Source: Neobacillus mesonae (GTDB taxonomy: Bacteria; Bacillota; Bacilli; Paenibacillales; Paenibacillaceae). From it: a stretch of DNA of 64,000 nt. The notes beneath the pieces are model-generated. The model made no database searches, was not told where the DNA came from, and worked only from the letters and a program-made list of their open reading frames with translations. A program made the position numbers and the translations under genes. This document shows, piece by piece, positions 35,752-45,500 of the stretch; the stretch's first letter is position 1, and every line of letters starts with the position of its first letter. The stretch covers positions 1-64,000 of the forward strand of contig JAMBOW010000004.1 in the NCBI GenBank assembly GCA_023715865.1. The letters are read 5' to 3'.

Positions 35752-36348
35752 ATGTACTTTACTCCTTATCAACCTCATACTAATCCTTATCTTCCATTAG
35801 CCTGCTGTTCCTATTTGTATTACCCTCGCTTTGCTCCAGTCTATCCTATAGTTAACAGCCCAAGAAGTGATCTAGCTCATCAACCCTTTTATCCCAATAC
35901 AGCGACTTCTATGAATGGAGGGCAGCCGCTGCTATTGAAGGATTACGGTAGGCAGCCGCTGGTGATTAACATTGAACAAGCGGCAAAGCAAAACGATACG
36001 TATCGTACCGCTCTATGGACCGGGGAGCATTTCCAGGTTACAGTGATGAGCATTAATGTCGGAGAAGATATCGGTTTAGAGGTTCATCCACATACCGATC
36101 AGTTCATAAGAATTGAAGAAGGACAGGGTTTAGTCCAAATGGGAGACAGCAAGGATCAATTAGATTTCGAAGCGAACGCCTATACAAATGATGCCATTAT
36201 GGTACCCGCTGGGAAATGGCATAATGTAACGAATACAGGAACGGTTCCGCTTAAAGTATATGTGATTTATGCCCCTCCAGAGCATCCCTTTGGGACGGTG
36301 CATTACACAAAAGCAGATTCAATGGCTTCGGAATCTGCCGAGGGATAA
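35752..36348 (+). CDS. Cupin-domain protein with Tyr/Pro-rich N-terminus
   Basis: A 198-residue protein. Residues 1-60 are rich in Tyr, Pro and Asn (YQPHTNPYLPLACCSYLYYP), unlike a signal peptide and similar to spore-coat proteins. Residues 70-185 form a single cupin: GEDIGLEVHPHTDQFIRIEEG carries the His-x-His and Glu metal ligands, and PAGKWHNVTNTG the last His. The activity is unknown. A spore-coat association is suggested only by composition. GGGAGAG precedes the ATG. Confidence 0.75.
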   Translation: MYFTPYQPHTNPYLPLACCSYLYYPRFAPVYPIVNSPRSDLAHQPFYPNTATSMNGGQPLLLKDYGRQPLVINIEQAAKQNDTYRTALWTGEHFQVTVMSINVGEDIGLEVHPHTDQFIRIEEGQGLVQMGDSKDQLDFEANAYTNDAIMVPAGKWHNVTNTGTVPLKVYVIYAPPEHPFGTVHYTKADSMASESAEG

Positions 36349-36366
36349 CAAGGATAATATAAAAAA

Positions 36367-36408
36367 GAAGTGACTCCTAATCTCATGTGCTGGGGTCACT
36401 TCTTTTTA
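36367..36408. terminator. Bidirectional terminator between cupin and chemoreceptor genes
   Basis: GAAGTGACTCC / GGGGTCACTTC stem with a 14-base loop, a T run on the plus strand and an A run before it. The stem arms nearly match those of the antitoxin terminator at 7901-7936. Confidence 0.8.
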
Positions 36409-36448
36409 ATACATGATTCATATGTGAGCGAAAATCTCGCTTTTGCTT

Positions 36449-37891
36449 TTACTGTAGCGCCTTATCCATCGATTGTGCAGCTTCATTCAGCTTGTGAATG
36501 TTTGCCACAATTTCATTAACCCGATGCTGCTGCAGCTCGGCGCTGGCGAGCACTTCCTCGACAGAGGCAGCCGATTGTTCCGTAACGGAGGATACGGAAG
36601 CCACTTCATCTGTAATTTGAGCGGAAGCGAGCTGAAGCTTGTTGTTCAGGTCAAGCAGGTGGGTTGCTTGATCCATTACTTCTTTCGTATTTGTATTGAT
36701 CTCATCAAACAATGCCGTGATGAGATCTGCTGATTCGGCACCTGAGCTGGAAGCTTCTTGTCCTTCGTTGATACGAGTGGATGCCGTGCTGATATTATCT
36801 TGAATCGCTGACAATATGCTGGCGATATCGGAAGACGCATCATGTGTCAGTTGTGCCAGGTTACGGATCTCGCTCGCAACAACAGCAAAGCCGCGGCCAT
36901 GCTCTCCGGCACGGGATGCTTCAATGGCAGCATTGAAGGACAGTAGATTGGTTTGCTTTGCAATTTCTTCGATAGAGCGGAGTATACCGCTGATTTTGGC
37001 GTTTTCCAAATTCACCTTATCCATTATATTTGACGTATCATCCACGAGCTCAGAAACCTGATGCATTTTGGCTGCGAGTTCTGTCATTTGCTCACGGCCT
37101 TCTCTGGTTAGCTCTGCTGTGATATTGGCTTTCTCGCTTGTCATCTCTGAAGCTGCATAGGTGCGCTGAACGGAATCGTTCAGGTTCTCCATAGCTGAGC
37201 TGATGTCCGATACACTACTGGCCTGGGATTCAATCCCTGCCGACATTTCATGAAAAGCGGCCAGTACCTCGCTGTTAATTTTACCTGCCATGACGGCATT
37301 TTCATTCAGCTCTTTACTTGAGACACTAAGGGTGGCTGAGACTTCTCTCGCTTTTATGACGAGCTGTTCCACTTTTTCTTTGGCAAGCGTAGCTTCATTC
37401 ATGCTGTTCTTCATCGATGACAGCATGCGTGAGCCGATGGAGCTCTGGCCAATCATCGTCAGCAGAACAACGACGTAGAATGTATTCAGTCCTACGATGT
37501 CTTCGCCTACGTAAACGGTGAAGCTGAAATAGTTCAGAATGGCAAGGCTGATCACCCCATTCACAATGAGTGCGATTCGATCCATATAAAGGGATGTAAA
37601 TGCAATGGCTAAATACAATACAAGCGAATTCATAATCGAAGTGCCCGCAGACATCAGTGAAAAACTGATGACATTAATGCTAATGACGACCAAGTATTTG
37701 AACTGCGGAATGAACAGTTTTTTTATAAATAGGAATGAGCTTAATAGGCAGAAAGGGACGGCTGAGGAGGCGAGAGAGATTAACCCTGCCTTTGAATCCA
37801 ATGTGGTTGCCAGACCAAGCGCGGTGCATATCCATAGCATCAGCACCAATAGTCCGTTTCTTTTGTGAAGTTCGAGTAAATCTTGTGTCAT
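36449..37891 (-). CDS. Methyl-accepting chemotaxis protein (transmembrane, no large sensor domain)
   Basis: A 480-residue chemoreceptor. The first ~165 residues are hydrophobic with about five to six membrane segments and no extracellular sensor domain. From about 190 a long coiled coil leads to the signalling tip [35 protein letters not shown] (split here; about residues 320-353), which docks CheA/CheW, and returns to the membrane-distal end. There is no clear HAMP domain. It might sense a membrane or redox state (inference). AGGAGGAG lies just before the ATG at 37891. Confidence 0.9.
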   Translation of the reverse strand: MTQDLLELHKRNGLLVLMLWICTALGLATTLDSKAGLISLASSAVPFCLLSSFLFIKKLFIPQFKYLVVISINVISFSLMSAGTSIMNSLVLYLAIAFTSLYMDRIALIVNGVISLAILNYFSFTVYVGEDIVGLNTFYVVVLLTMIGQSSIGSRMLSSMKNSMNEATLAKEKVEQLVIKAREVSATLSVSSKELNENAVMAGKINSEVLAAFHEMSAGIESQASSVSDISSAMENLNDSVQRTYAASEMTSEKANITAELTREGREQMTELAAKMHQVSELVDDTSNIMDKVNLENAKISGILRSIEEIAKQTNLLSFNAAIEASRAGEHGRGFAVVASEIRNLAQLTHDASSDIASILSAIQDNISTASTRINEGQEASSSGAESADLITALFDEINTNTKEVMDQATHLLDLNNKLQLASAQITDEVASVSSVTEQSAASVEEVLASAELQQHRVNEIVANIHKLNEAAQSMDKALQ

Positions 37892-38092
37892 TCATGCTCC
37901 TCCTGAAATTAAGTGTGTTGAACTGGTGTTTATCCTTTTCCACAAAAGATGATTGCTTCAAATTCGCCTGATATCTTGTAAAAATGTTAAGATAAATAAT
38001 AGCAGTCTATATAAATATATCGTCCAAAATAAATACATAGCTTAGTAGATTTTAAGAGGTGGAATAAATTTTCTGAAGGGGGGGACGAGCTC

Positions 38093-38254
38093 ATGAGAAA
38101 GGCAGTCATTAATATGATGTATTCTGTTCTAATTATCATTGCTTTGCTGGGGCTGTTTATAACAGACATGTCGCCGAGCAACATTATGCTGTCTATTGCG
38201 GCCATCATTATCTGTGCCGGAGGGCTGTATTTGGTTAACCGTAAAAAGAAATAA
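38093..38254 (+). CDS. Small two-helix membrane protein, 53 aa
   Basis: 53 codons: MRKAVINMMYSVLIIIALLG, a short MSPSN turn, a second helix and a VNRKKK tail. A strong AAGGGGGGG site lies 7 bases before the ATG. Function is unknown. The Lys-rich end suggests a cytoplasmic C-terminus. It is the first of several tiny membrane genes in this stretch. Confidence 0.65.
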   Translation: MRKAVINMMYSVLIIIALLGLFITDMSPSNIMLSIAAIIICAGGLYLVNRKKK

Positions 38255-38312
38255 TCTTGAAAAGGGAAGGACGCCATCGTAGAGCCGGAATGTTAATGAA
38301 GGAGGGATAGGA

Positions 38313-38444
38313 TTGAATGTGCTCGTCGTAATCCTCATTATCGTTATAGTTGGAGTGACCCCGGCCTTTTATCGGATGAACAAGCGAATCCAAGTGCTGG
38401 AGGATCGGATTAGACAACTCGAAAACCGATCGCGTACCCCTTAG
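38313..38444 (+). CDS. Small membrane-anchored protein, 43 aa
   Basis: 43 codons from TTG 38313, with AGGAGGGA 6 bases upstream. One N-terminal membrane helix (NVLVVILIIVIVGVTPAFY) is followed by a short coiled-coil-like helix (RIQVLEDRIRQLENR). It is 58 bases after the two-helix protein, so they may be cotranscribed. Unknown function. Confidence 0.55.
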   Translation: MNVLVVILIIVIVGVTPAFYRMNKRIQVLEDRIRQLENRSRTP

Positions 38445-38752
38445 GCACAATATGTGTTTGGTCTATGGTCATTATGACCTTCCTGGTCTTTGAGCTTCTC
38501 GTTAACATGCAGCTCCTCTTTCAAATAACAGGAAGCGATATGATTCAAACGCTGGCTATTTTAGGGCAAGTACGTTCTACATCCTGGTTTGTACCATTTA
38601 GTTCAGCCGCGCTGTGGAATTCCCTCCCATAACAAATGAAGATTAAGTGCATCCGGATTATAAATATTTTTCAGCGAAATATTTCAAAAGCTTTTATACT
38701 CTACATATACAGAAATAATTTACATAGAGAGAAGAAAGAGGGAGTCATCAGG
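38445..38752. other. Intergenic region, no convincing feature
   Basis: About 300 bases. A 56-codon hydrophobic frame near 38467 has no ribosome site. I see no terminator or repeat. Confidence 0.4.
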
Positions 38753-38971
38753 GTGTTATACATAATCATTGCTGCAGTAATCTTGCTATTCCTTGGATCG
38801 AAGGGTGGTTGTGGCTGCCTAACATTCATCGGAATAGCCCTTATTCTATTTCTGCTTTGGCGGTTTGGGATCTTACAGCAAATTATCACAGGGATCCGGG
38901 TTCTATTCTATATGCTGAAGGAATGGTTATTCGGAGATCTATTTAGCGGAACGGAGGGAATAGGAGTATGA
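38753..38971 (+). CDS. Small membrane protein, 72 aa
   Basis: 72 codons from GTG 38753, with AGAGGGAG 8 bases upstream; a longer in-frame version from 38636 has no ribosome site. It begins LYIIIAAVILLFLG, followed by KGGCGCL, and contains two membrane segments and a C-terminal amphipathic part ending GTEGIGV. The stop overlaps the next ATG (ATGA), so it is translationally coupled to the gene at 38968. No family is recognised. Confidence 0.6.
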   Translation: MLYIIIAAVILLFLGSKGGCGCLTFIGIALILFLLWRFGILQQIITGIRVLFYMLKEWLFGDLFSGTEGIGV

Positions 38972-39219
38972 CGGGACAAGGTCTGAGTACGCGTGCTTTA
39001 GCTGTTCAAAAAGATTGGAGTATTCAATCTCATACTGTACATGATGATTATCATGAGTATGTCTTTGTTCGCAATAAAGACGGAGTTACAAAAACAATTA
39101 AAGTACAGAAGGAAAATGCGGTGAAACGGGGCCATGAAGATAGTCCTGAATTATCAGCTTGGAACACGCTAGCCCTTGAGGATTTATTTATACCACTGGA
39201 TGCAGAAAGTAATAGCTAG
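38968..39219 (+). CDS. Small soluble protein, unknown, coupled to the membrane protein
   Basis: 83 residues (MTGQGLSTRALAVQKDWSIQ...), hydrophilic, with a beta-hairpin-like DYHEYVFVRNKDGVTKTIKV. The start overlaps the preceding stop by four bases, and GGAGG lies upstream in the previous gene. It probably works with the 72-aa membrane protein. No family is recognised. Confidence 0.6.
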   Translation: MTGQGLSTRALAVQKDWSIQSHTVHDDYHEYVFVRNKDGVTKTIKVQKENAVKRGHEDSPELSAWNTLALEDLFIPLDAESNS

Positions 39220-39412
39220 CTGTTTATTATTTACTCGCCGGAATGAGAGGAACAAGCTAACGATGAGAATGAATTTAGATTCATAGGGGTGATCATAGGT
39301 TCCTCAATAGAATCTACAACCTAATTCCTCAATAGCAACCTTGCTAATCGACTGAGCAGTAGATTTAAGTCTATTCGTTTGTGATTTATTACATAAAGAG
39401 CAGGGTGTTGAT
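39220..39412. other. Intergenic region with a short direct repeat
   Basis: No gene is seen. The word TTCCTCAATAG occurs twice within 40 bases (39300-39345). Confidence 0.4.
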
Positions 39413-39514
39413 ATGACGGATCATTTGCCTGGCGAATTGAATTCAACTATAAGACATTTAGAATGGCTCAAATCTATTGTTGGCGGCTTGTCTTATGGAG
39501 CGGTCACACATTAA
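39413..39514 (+). CDS. Very small ORF, 33 aa
   Basis: 33 codons (MTDHLPGELNSTIRHLEWLK...) with a moderate AGCAGGGTG site 7-8 bases upstream. It could be a real microprotein; no family is known. Support is weak. Confidence 0.3.
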   Translation: MTDHLPGELNSTIRHLEWLKSIVGGLSYGAVTH

Positions 39515-39562
39515 ACATCTCTTTGTATCTGTCGTCTTGCTCATCCGAGACACACAGCTTAA

Positions 39563-39592
39563 AGAAGCCTGGATGTTCAAATCCAGGCTTCT
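39563..39592 (-). terminator. Strong hairpin downstream of the DUF4097 lipoprotein gene
   Basis: Perfect 12-bp stem AGAAGCCTGGAT / ATCCAGGCTTCT with a 6-base loop. On the minus strand it is followed only by TTTAAG, so termination may need this very stable stem. Confidence 0.6.
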
Positions 39593-39615
39593 ATAGGCAG
39601 ATAGCGAAATCCATT

Positions 39616-40419
39616 TTACTCATATACCCTCACATTCCCCTCATTCGTCATTAATTGAACCTCGTTAAAGCCATTTCCGATTTGCTGCTGGCCCTGTTCG
39701 TCTTCATAAACCTCTCCAAGGAGCTCCATACTTCCACTATGTGTTTTCGCCATGAATTTATAATGCTCCGGCTGGTTTATCTTGAAGAACACATCACCTG
39801 CCTCTGTCTTTCCATGAAACTCTTCAGCATTAATCTGCTTTAAATCGAGGTTTCCTGCTCCGGTTCGGGTCTCCATGGCGGATGCATTCATACGCTCTAC
39901 TGAGATATAACCACTCTTCGTAATCAGTGAAATTCCCGTATACAGCTTCTCTGGTACAACAATCGAAAGCGTCACGTTCTCATGATGAAGTTCCTTCCCT
40001 TCATGGGTAGTTTCCATCGGATATCGGATTCCCGCAGTAAGCGTCTGATCCTTGGTATTCGTGAACAGCAGCGGCTGCTCCTCCAGCAGCCAATTCTCTA
40101 TGTTAAGTGTAGCTGTAATGCGGTCTGCATTCGGATCCATAGTGACATAAATATTTCCTTCGAAGCCTTCAGCGGTCCGAAGGGATCGAATGTCTGAGGC
40201 TTCGACTTCCCGTGTCTGAGTTATATGCTGCTGACTATGCTCTCCGTTCGTATCCGCGTGTTTCTGCTCCAATGCTGCGGGACTGCCCTGGCTATATGCT
40301 AGCTTCTGCTCGAAGGTTGAGGCTCGACCTGACTGGCTCATCGTAGTTGGATCATTCCCGCATGAAGTTAACGCTAGGGCAGCCATCGCGAAAATGATGA
40401 GACACATCCGCTTCTTCAT
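39616..40419 (-). CDS. DUF4097-family lipoprotein (putative adhesin-like beta-helix)
   Basis: A 267-residue lipoprotein. The start at 40419 is supported by AAAGGAG upstream and gives a signal peptide with lipobox LTSC (Cys near 20). After a Gln/Ser-rich linker, residues about 90-265 carry the repeating strand pattern of DUF4097 (GYISVERMNASAMETRTGAGNL, EAGDVFFKI, THSGSMELLG), which forms a beta-helix. Some DUF4097 proteins act with anti-sigma or LiaFSR-type envelope stress systems, but no such genes are adjacent. The function is unknown. Confidence 0.8.
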   Translation of the reverse strand: MKKRMCLIIFAMAALALTSCGNDPTTMSQSGRASTFEQKLAYSQGSPAALEQKHADTNGEHSQQHITQTREVEASDIRSLRTAEGFEGNIYVTMDPNADRITATLNIENWLLEEQPLLFTNTKDQTLTAGIRYPMETTHEGKELHHENVTLSIVVPEKLYTGISLITKSGYISVERMNASAMETRTGAGNLDLKQINAEEFHGKTEAGDVFFKINQPEHYKFMAKTHSGSMELLGEVYEDEQGQQQIGNGFNEVQLMTNEGNVRVYE

Positions 40420-40580
40420 GCGCTTCACTCCTTTAAGGTAGCAATATCTATGTAATATTACCCAATGATTTGTGCAGTAAAAGTAAGCTGCCAAGCGAAA
40501 AGTCGAATTATGCAAAAAAAACAGCCGGATCTGCTTCTTGAGCAGCACCGACTGTTATTCGACATATTCTTTTATATTTC

Positions 40581-41201
40581 TCAAGATTCATTTTTAGAAT
40601 GATCTTCGTTGAATTTTGTAGGAATTTGGTGGACATTGTCTTCAGCAGGTTCAGAGAGAGCGGAATCAATCTGATTCTTAATAATGTCTGCATAGATCGT
40701 CTGATCAATTTCAATCAAGCTGGGATAGAGCATATCGACCAGCTCTCTGATCGTCTCAAGTGCCGAGCGAAGTTCCCGGTGGCTTGCAGATTGCTTGCTG
40801 TGACCGGCTGCTGCCCGCTCACCTGTCTCATGGATAATATGAAGCGGACGCTGCAGATCCTCATGAAGGAGCTGGAGCTTGTCCGTTACGGTCTGTATTT
40901 TCTGAATCTGCTCAATGCAGATCAGATGTCCCAAGCCCTGATCATCCCACTGCTGGTAGATATCAAATACGGCAAAGGGATTCGCCTTTGTGTTCATGAT
41001 CAGCTCAATCCTCGTGCGAGAGTGGATCTTAGAGATATATTGCTCGGCTTTGGTGATAGACCCCTCATCTAGCCATTCTTTAAAATTTTCAGCCTTGCTA
41101 AACACTTGGCTTGTCTGCTCCGAGGAGGAGAGGATATGAAGTTCTGCGTCTACTACGATATAAGGAACAGGGATCATGGATAGATTTAAGATGAATTTCA
41201 C
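40581..41201 (-). CDS. PAS-like signalling protein coupled to the B12-binding protein
   Basis: A 206-residue soluble protein. A GTG at 41201 overlaps the stop of the upstream B12-binding gene (GTGA), so the two are translationally coupled. Residues about 8-105 look like a PAS domain (PVPYIVVDAELHILSSSEQTSQVF ... VFDIYQQWDDQGLGHLICIEQ; split by motif). The rest is helical; LLHEDLQRPLHIIHE resembles a histidine-kinase H-box in which the acceptor His is replaced by Glu, and no ATPase domain follows. It may be a non-catalytic partner of a kinase, for example the one at 42506 (inference). Confidence 0.6.
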   Translation of the reverse strand: MKFILNLSMIPVPYIVVDAELHILSSSEQTSQVFSKAENFKEWLDEGSITKAEQYISKIHSRTRIELIMNTKANPFAVFDIYQQWDDQGLGHLICIEQIQKIQTVTDKLQLLHEDLQRPLHIIHETGERAAAGHSKQSASHRELRSALETIRELVDMLYPSLIEIDQTIYADIIKNQIDSALSEPAEDNVHQIPTKFNEDHSKNES

Positions 41202-41857
41202 CTCACGTATTGCTGTTGATTTACTTGTCTGCTGTAGGACATAATCCATTTGTCGAGCTCTAGCATGTCAGACAGAAAGACAGCCCTGTCTGCTACAGCC
41301 TCCTGGATACTATACTTCTCTATAATGCGTCCTCCAATCATAATGACGGGGCGGTGCACCAATTGTTCAAAGGCTTCAATATATTCCAGCAAAGTCGGCA
41401 GATGATATGCAATCGAGACCGATAACGCAATAATATCCGGCTTCCAATTGAGCGCGCTGAGTCTGGCGTATTCCAGCGGCAAATTTTGTCCATAAAAACG
41501 GGTATCAAAGCCATGCTCCTCGAATATGGTGCTTACCATCTTAAGTCCAAAGTAATGAGCTTCATCCTTTACACATAGCAGCATGGCACGGTAGCCATTG
41601 TTTGTGGAAGGTTTTTTGAGAGCGGCATACCTGGTCAAGAGAACTTCGCACACCCCAGATGCAAGATGCTCATCTGCAACGGTAATAAGGTTATGCTCCC
41701 ATAATGAACCGACATAGCGCATGGCCGGTGCAAGCAGCTGTTCAAAAATGAAGAGACTGTTTCGGCCTGAATCGACATGCTGAAGCAGTTTATCCCAGCA
41801 TTCCTCCGTTTTACCTCTAACCATGTCTTCCGCGAATTGTTCTGTATCCATATGCAT
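41198..41857 (-). CDS. Cobalamin (B12)-binding domain sensor protein
   Basis: A 219-residue protein. Residues 1-85 form the helical cap seen in methionine synthase and CarH (YVGSLWEHNLITVADEHLAS). Residues 88-210 form the Rossmann-like B12 domain; EAHYFG holds the cobalt-ligating His101 of the D/ExHxxG motif. SVSIAY and GGRIIEKY are the other cofactor contacts. There is no DNA-binding domain, so it is not a CarH repressor itself. The coupled PAS-like gene and the divergent kinase genes suggest a signalling role, possibly light or redox sensing through B12 (inference). AAGGTG precedes the ATG. Confidence 0.82.
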   Translation of the reverse strand: MHMDTEQFAEDMVRGKTEECWDKLLQHVDSGRNSLFIFEQLLAPAMRYVGSLWEHNLITVADEHLASGVCEVLLTRYAALKKPSTNNGYRAMLLCVKDEAHYFGLKMVSTIFEEHGFDTRFYGQNLPLEYARLSALNWKPDIIALSVSIAYHLPTLLEYIEAFEQLVHRPVIMIGGRIIEKYSIQEAVADRAVFLSDMLELDKWIMSYSRQVNQQQYVR

Positions 41858-41957
41858 CGCATGACACCTTCTTTATTGTTAATGTTACCCATTTTAATAT
41901 AAATGAATAGAAAGAACTAGGGAGAAACAAAGGAAGTTGTAGAAGCTTTTGTCGAAA

Positions 41958-41988
41958 TTGACCCATATTCAAAAAAATCCTATATGAT
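41958..41988 (+). promoter_or_regulatory. Candidate promoter for the 42087-46141 operon
   Basis: TTGACC, 17 bases, TATATG (or 19 bases to TATGAT). It lies in the divergent region shared with the B12-binding gene. Confidence 0.45.
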
Positions 41989-42086
41989 TAAATAATGGCA
42001 TGAAATATACTGAAGTAAATGTCGTCAAACTGGAAAATAATGCTTTATTTGATCTAGGTCTGACGTGAAATGCAGGGTGGTTGTTT

Positions 42087-42455
42087 ATGACAGATAGGGC
42101 AGGACAATATGAACGTCTCATAGAAGAGGTTACTGCGAGAATCTATTATAATGCTCCTGAATTGATAGACAGATATGGAGAAGTCGGAAGGCAAAAGTGC
42201 AGGGAAGACAATCTCCATCATATGAAGCACCTCCATACCGCTTATATGCTCAAGAATCCTAAAGTATTTGTTGATTATGCCGTATGGCTGAACGGGATTC
42301 TTCTTACTCACGGTATGGATACGCGCCACTTAATCGAAAACTTTCGCTATATCTCTGAGTCTCTTCATTTACTTGAAGAACAGGAAGAGAACGTCCTTGA
42401 TATCTATAGACACTGCTTGAGGACAGCAATAGACCAGCTTCAACCCGGATACTGA
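42087..42455 (+). CDS. Small helical protein upstream of the CheB-CheR-kinase fusion, unknown
   Basis: A 122-residue all-helical protein (MTDRAGQYERLIEEVTARIY..., LIENFRYISESLHLLEEQEENVLD). AGGGTGG lies before the ATG. It is 50 bases upstream of the large fusion kinase and probably cotranscribed. The shape recalls the helical N-terminal domains of B12-dependent sensors and RsbR-type proteins, but no family is certain. A partner or input role for the kinase is likely from context. Confidence 0.65.
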   Translation: MTDRAGQYERLIEEVTARIYYNAPELIDRYGEVGRQKCREDNLHHMKHLHTAYMLKNPKVFVDYAVWLNGILLTHGMDTRHLIENFRYISESLHLLEEQEENVLDIYRHCLRTAIDQLQPGY

Positions 42456-42505
42456 TTCGTCCGTAATGACGTAACATACGCAGGACATGGAAGGGGAGTA
42501 AGCAG

Positions 42506-45500
42506 ATGGAACGCGAGTCTTTAGACATCATGATGAATAAAGTAGAAATCGAGGAACGAATAGAGGCATCCGCACCAGTATGTGTAGTAGGTATTGGAGC
42601 CTCTGCAGGAGGACTTGAGGCACTAGAGGCCTTTTTTGACCATATGGTGCCAGATTCAGGCATGTCTTTTGTGGTTGTTCAGCATTTATCACCTGATTAT
42701 AAGAGCCTGATGGCTGAAATTTTATCCAAATATACAACAATGTCGATATCGGTGGCAGAGCACCAAATGGAGATCGTGCCCAATCATATTTATTTAATAC
42801 CGCCCCGCAAGACGATGACGATTCGAGAAGGAAAGCTGCAGCTGGCGGACTCAGTTAAACAGTCGGCGATCAACTTGTCCGTTGACGACTTTTTCGTCTC
42901 ACTTGCTGCCGAATATGGCGAAAGGGCAGTTGGGATTATTTTATCGGGAACGGGGACAGACGGCTCTAAGGGAATTGTTGAAATTAAAAAAGCAGGCGGT
43001 CTTGTCATCGTTCAGGACGGGCAGTCAGCTAAATTTGACGGTATGCCGAGTTCAGCGAAAATGACGGGTAAGGTTGATGATATATTAAACCCGAAGGATA
43101 TGTCGGAGAAGCTGTTGCAGCACGTACGTGCCTTTGGAGTATACCCACTTGCAGGTGATCAGGAAAGAATGAGTACAGAGCAGTTTATTCAAATCATTTT
43201 TGAGAAAATAAAAGAAGAAAGCGGCATCGACTTTACGTACTACAAGCGAAACAGCGTACTTCGCCGTATCGAGCGCCGCATGGCTATGAATAACGTACCT
43301 TCTATTCAAGAGTATATGACTTATCTTGAGGACCATCGGAATGAGCTTACTTCGCTAAGAAAAGATCTGCTGATCGGGGTGACGAATTTCTTCCGGGACG
43401 CGGAGGCATTCCAAATTATCTATGATAAGGTGCTGCCTCGTATTTTTGAGAAAAAAAGCTATTCAAAAGAGATCAGAGTCTGGGTAGCCGGTTGTTCAAC
43501 AGGAGAAGAGGCATACTCCATTGCGATTCTGCTTAAGAAGTATGCGGAACAGCTGGAAGATGACTATAACATTAAAATCTTTGCAACTGATTTGGACAAG
43601 GAGTCCATTGAATACGCCAGTCAAGGAATATACTCTCAGAGCAATATTCATCACCTGTCCGAAGAGGATGTTGATCGTTTTTTCATCCGGGACGATGATA
43701 TGTTTCAAGTGAGCAAGGATATTCGCAAGATGATTATTTTCGCGCCTCAAAATATTATTAAAGACCCGCCGTTCCGCAATCTGGATCTGGTTACATGCCG
43801 AAATATGCTTATCTATTTGCAGCCGGAGATGCAGGTGAAGGCTTTGTCCTTATTTCATTTTGCCTTGAATCCGGAAGGCTTTCTCTTTCTTGGTCCTAGT
43901 GAAACGCTTGGGAGATATGCGAGTCATTTCGAGGCATTTGATCGGAGATGGAATATATTTTGTCACAAGAATGGCAAAGCAGAGTCGGATTCCGAAGCGG
44001 AGTCCCAGTCTTTTTCGATGGAAGGAAGAGCCTCCAGTTATCACAATTATAAAAAGGCAGCCGTGACCGCTGTTCAACCTCGGGAACAAATTCAAAGTAA
44101 ACGCCCCGGAGATTTGTACACCATGCTGGCGGAAGAGCACATTTCTCCCGGAATGATTATTAATCATCATAATGACGTCATCCATCTGATCGGACCCATT
44201 AACGAATATTTAATGCTTACCCAAGGGAAACCCAGCTGGAACATCTACAAGATGATCGATCAGAATGTAGCCATTACCGTATCATCAGGAATTCAGAAGG
44301 TAAGGGATATGATGCAAAATGTAGTGTACCCTGCGCTGCGGGTCAATACGAACCAAGGTGACCGTCTGATCGATCTGCATATTCGTCCGTTTTCCCTCAA
44401 AAACAAAGCTTATGAGAAATACGTGCTGCTCTTGTTTGAAGAACCCCAGCATCTGAAGCAGGCAGAGGAAATCGTTATGGAACCTGTTCATATCGACAAT
44501 ACGCTGAAAATGCGGATATTCGAGCTGGAGCAGGAGCTGCAGCGGTCTGAGGAAAGCCTGCAGGCCACCGTAGAGGAGTTGGAAACGTCCAACGAGGAGC
44601 TCCAGGCAACGAATGAAGAGCTTGTGGCGGCGAACGAAGAGCTGCAGAGCGCAAACGAGGAGCTTCAGTCCGTAAACGAAGAGCTGGTAACGGTTAATAC
44701 CGAGTTTCAATTCAAAATCCAGGAGCTTACCGACGTCAATAACGACATGAACAATTTTCTTGGCAGTACACGAATCGGGACTATTTTTCTGGATAAACGA
44801 ATGTGCATTCGCCGATTTACACCAGCGATTACAAAAGAGATTAACCTTATGGATGTAGATTATGGACGCCCGATTCAGCATATCTCGCATCACTTCAAAT
44901 ACGAGAGTCTTGTGGACGATGCCCAGCATGTGCTGAAGACATTTGAGCCTTTCGAGAAGGAAATCCAAAGCCAGGACGGAACCTGGTACAGCATGAGAAT
45001 TCTTCCTTATCGGACAGTAGACAACTTTACAAGCGGTGTTGTCCTTACCTTTGTTAACATTACAGATCTAAAGGCGGTAAACGAAGAGCTCCTTAAGCTC
45101 TCTTATGCGATTGAACAGAGCCCGAGCATGACAGTTATTACGGACGTGCGAGGAAAGATTGAATATGCAAATCCTAAGTTCACCGAGGTCACAGGCTACA
45201 CACTGGAGGAAGCAAAAGGACAAGACCTGAGCTGTTACAGCCACAATGACTTTTCTATAAGGGAAGTATTTAAGACGGCTCTTGGCGACGATATATGGAA
45301 AGGCGAAATCTTAAGCTTCCGTAAAGATGGGGAAGAATTCTGGGAATCTGTCAAAATGATTCCGATTACCGATAAAAAAGGCGAAATTATTCATTTTGTT
45401 AAATTATCGGAGGATATCAGTGAGCGCAAAAATGCAGAGGAAATGCTGCGCAAGACAGAAATGCTGTCTGCCGTAGGCCAGCTTGCAGCCGGCATCGCTC

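Noticed and set aside
38467..38634. 56-codon hydrophobic frame (begins MVIMTFLVFELL)
   Set aside because: No ribosome site precedes any of its starts, unlike the neighbouring tiny genes.
39563..39592. Strong inverted repeat as a transposon end
   Set aside because: There is a single hairpin with a 6-base loop, no transposase and no second copy; it fits a terminator.
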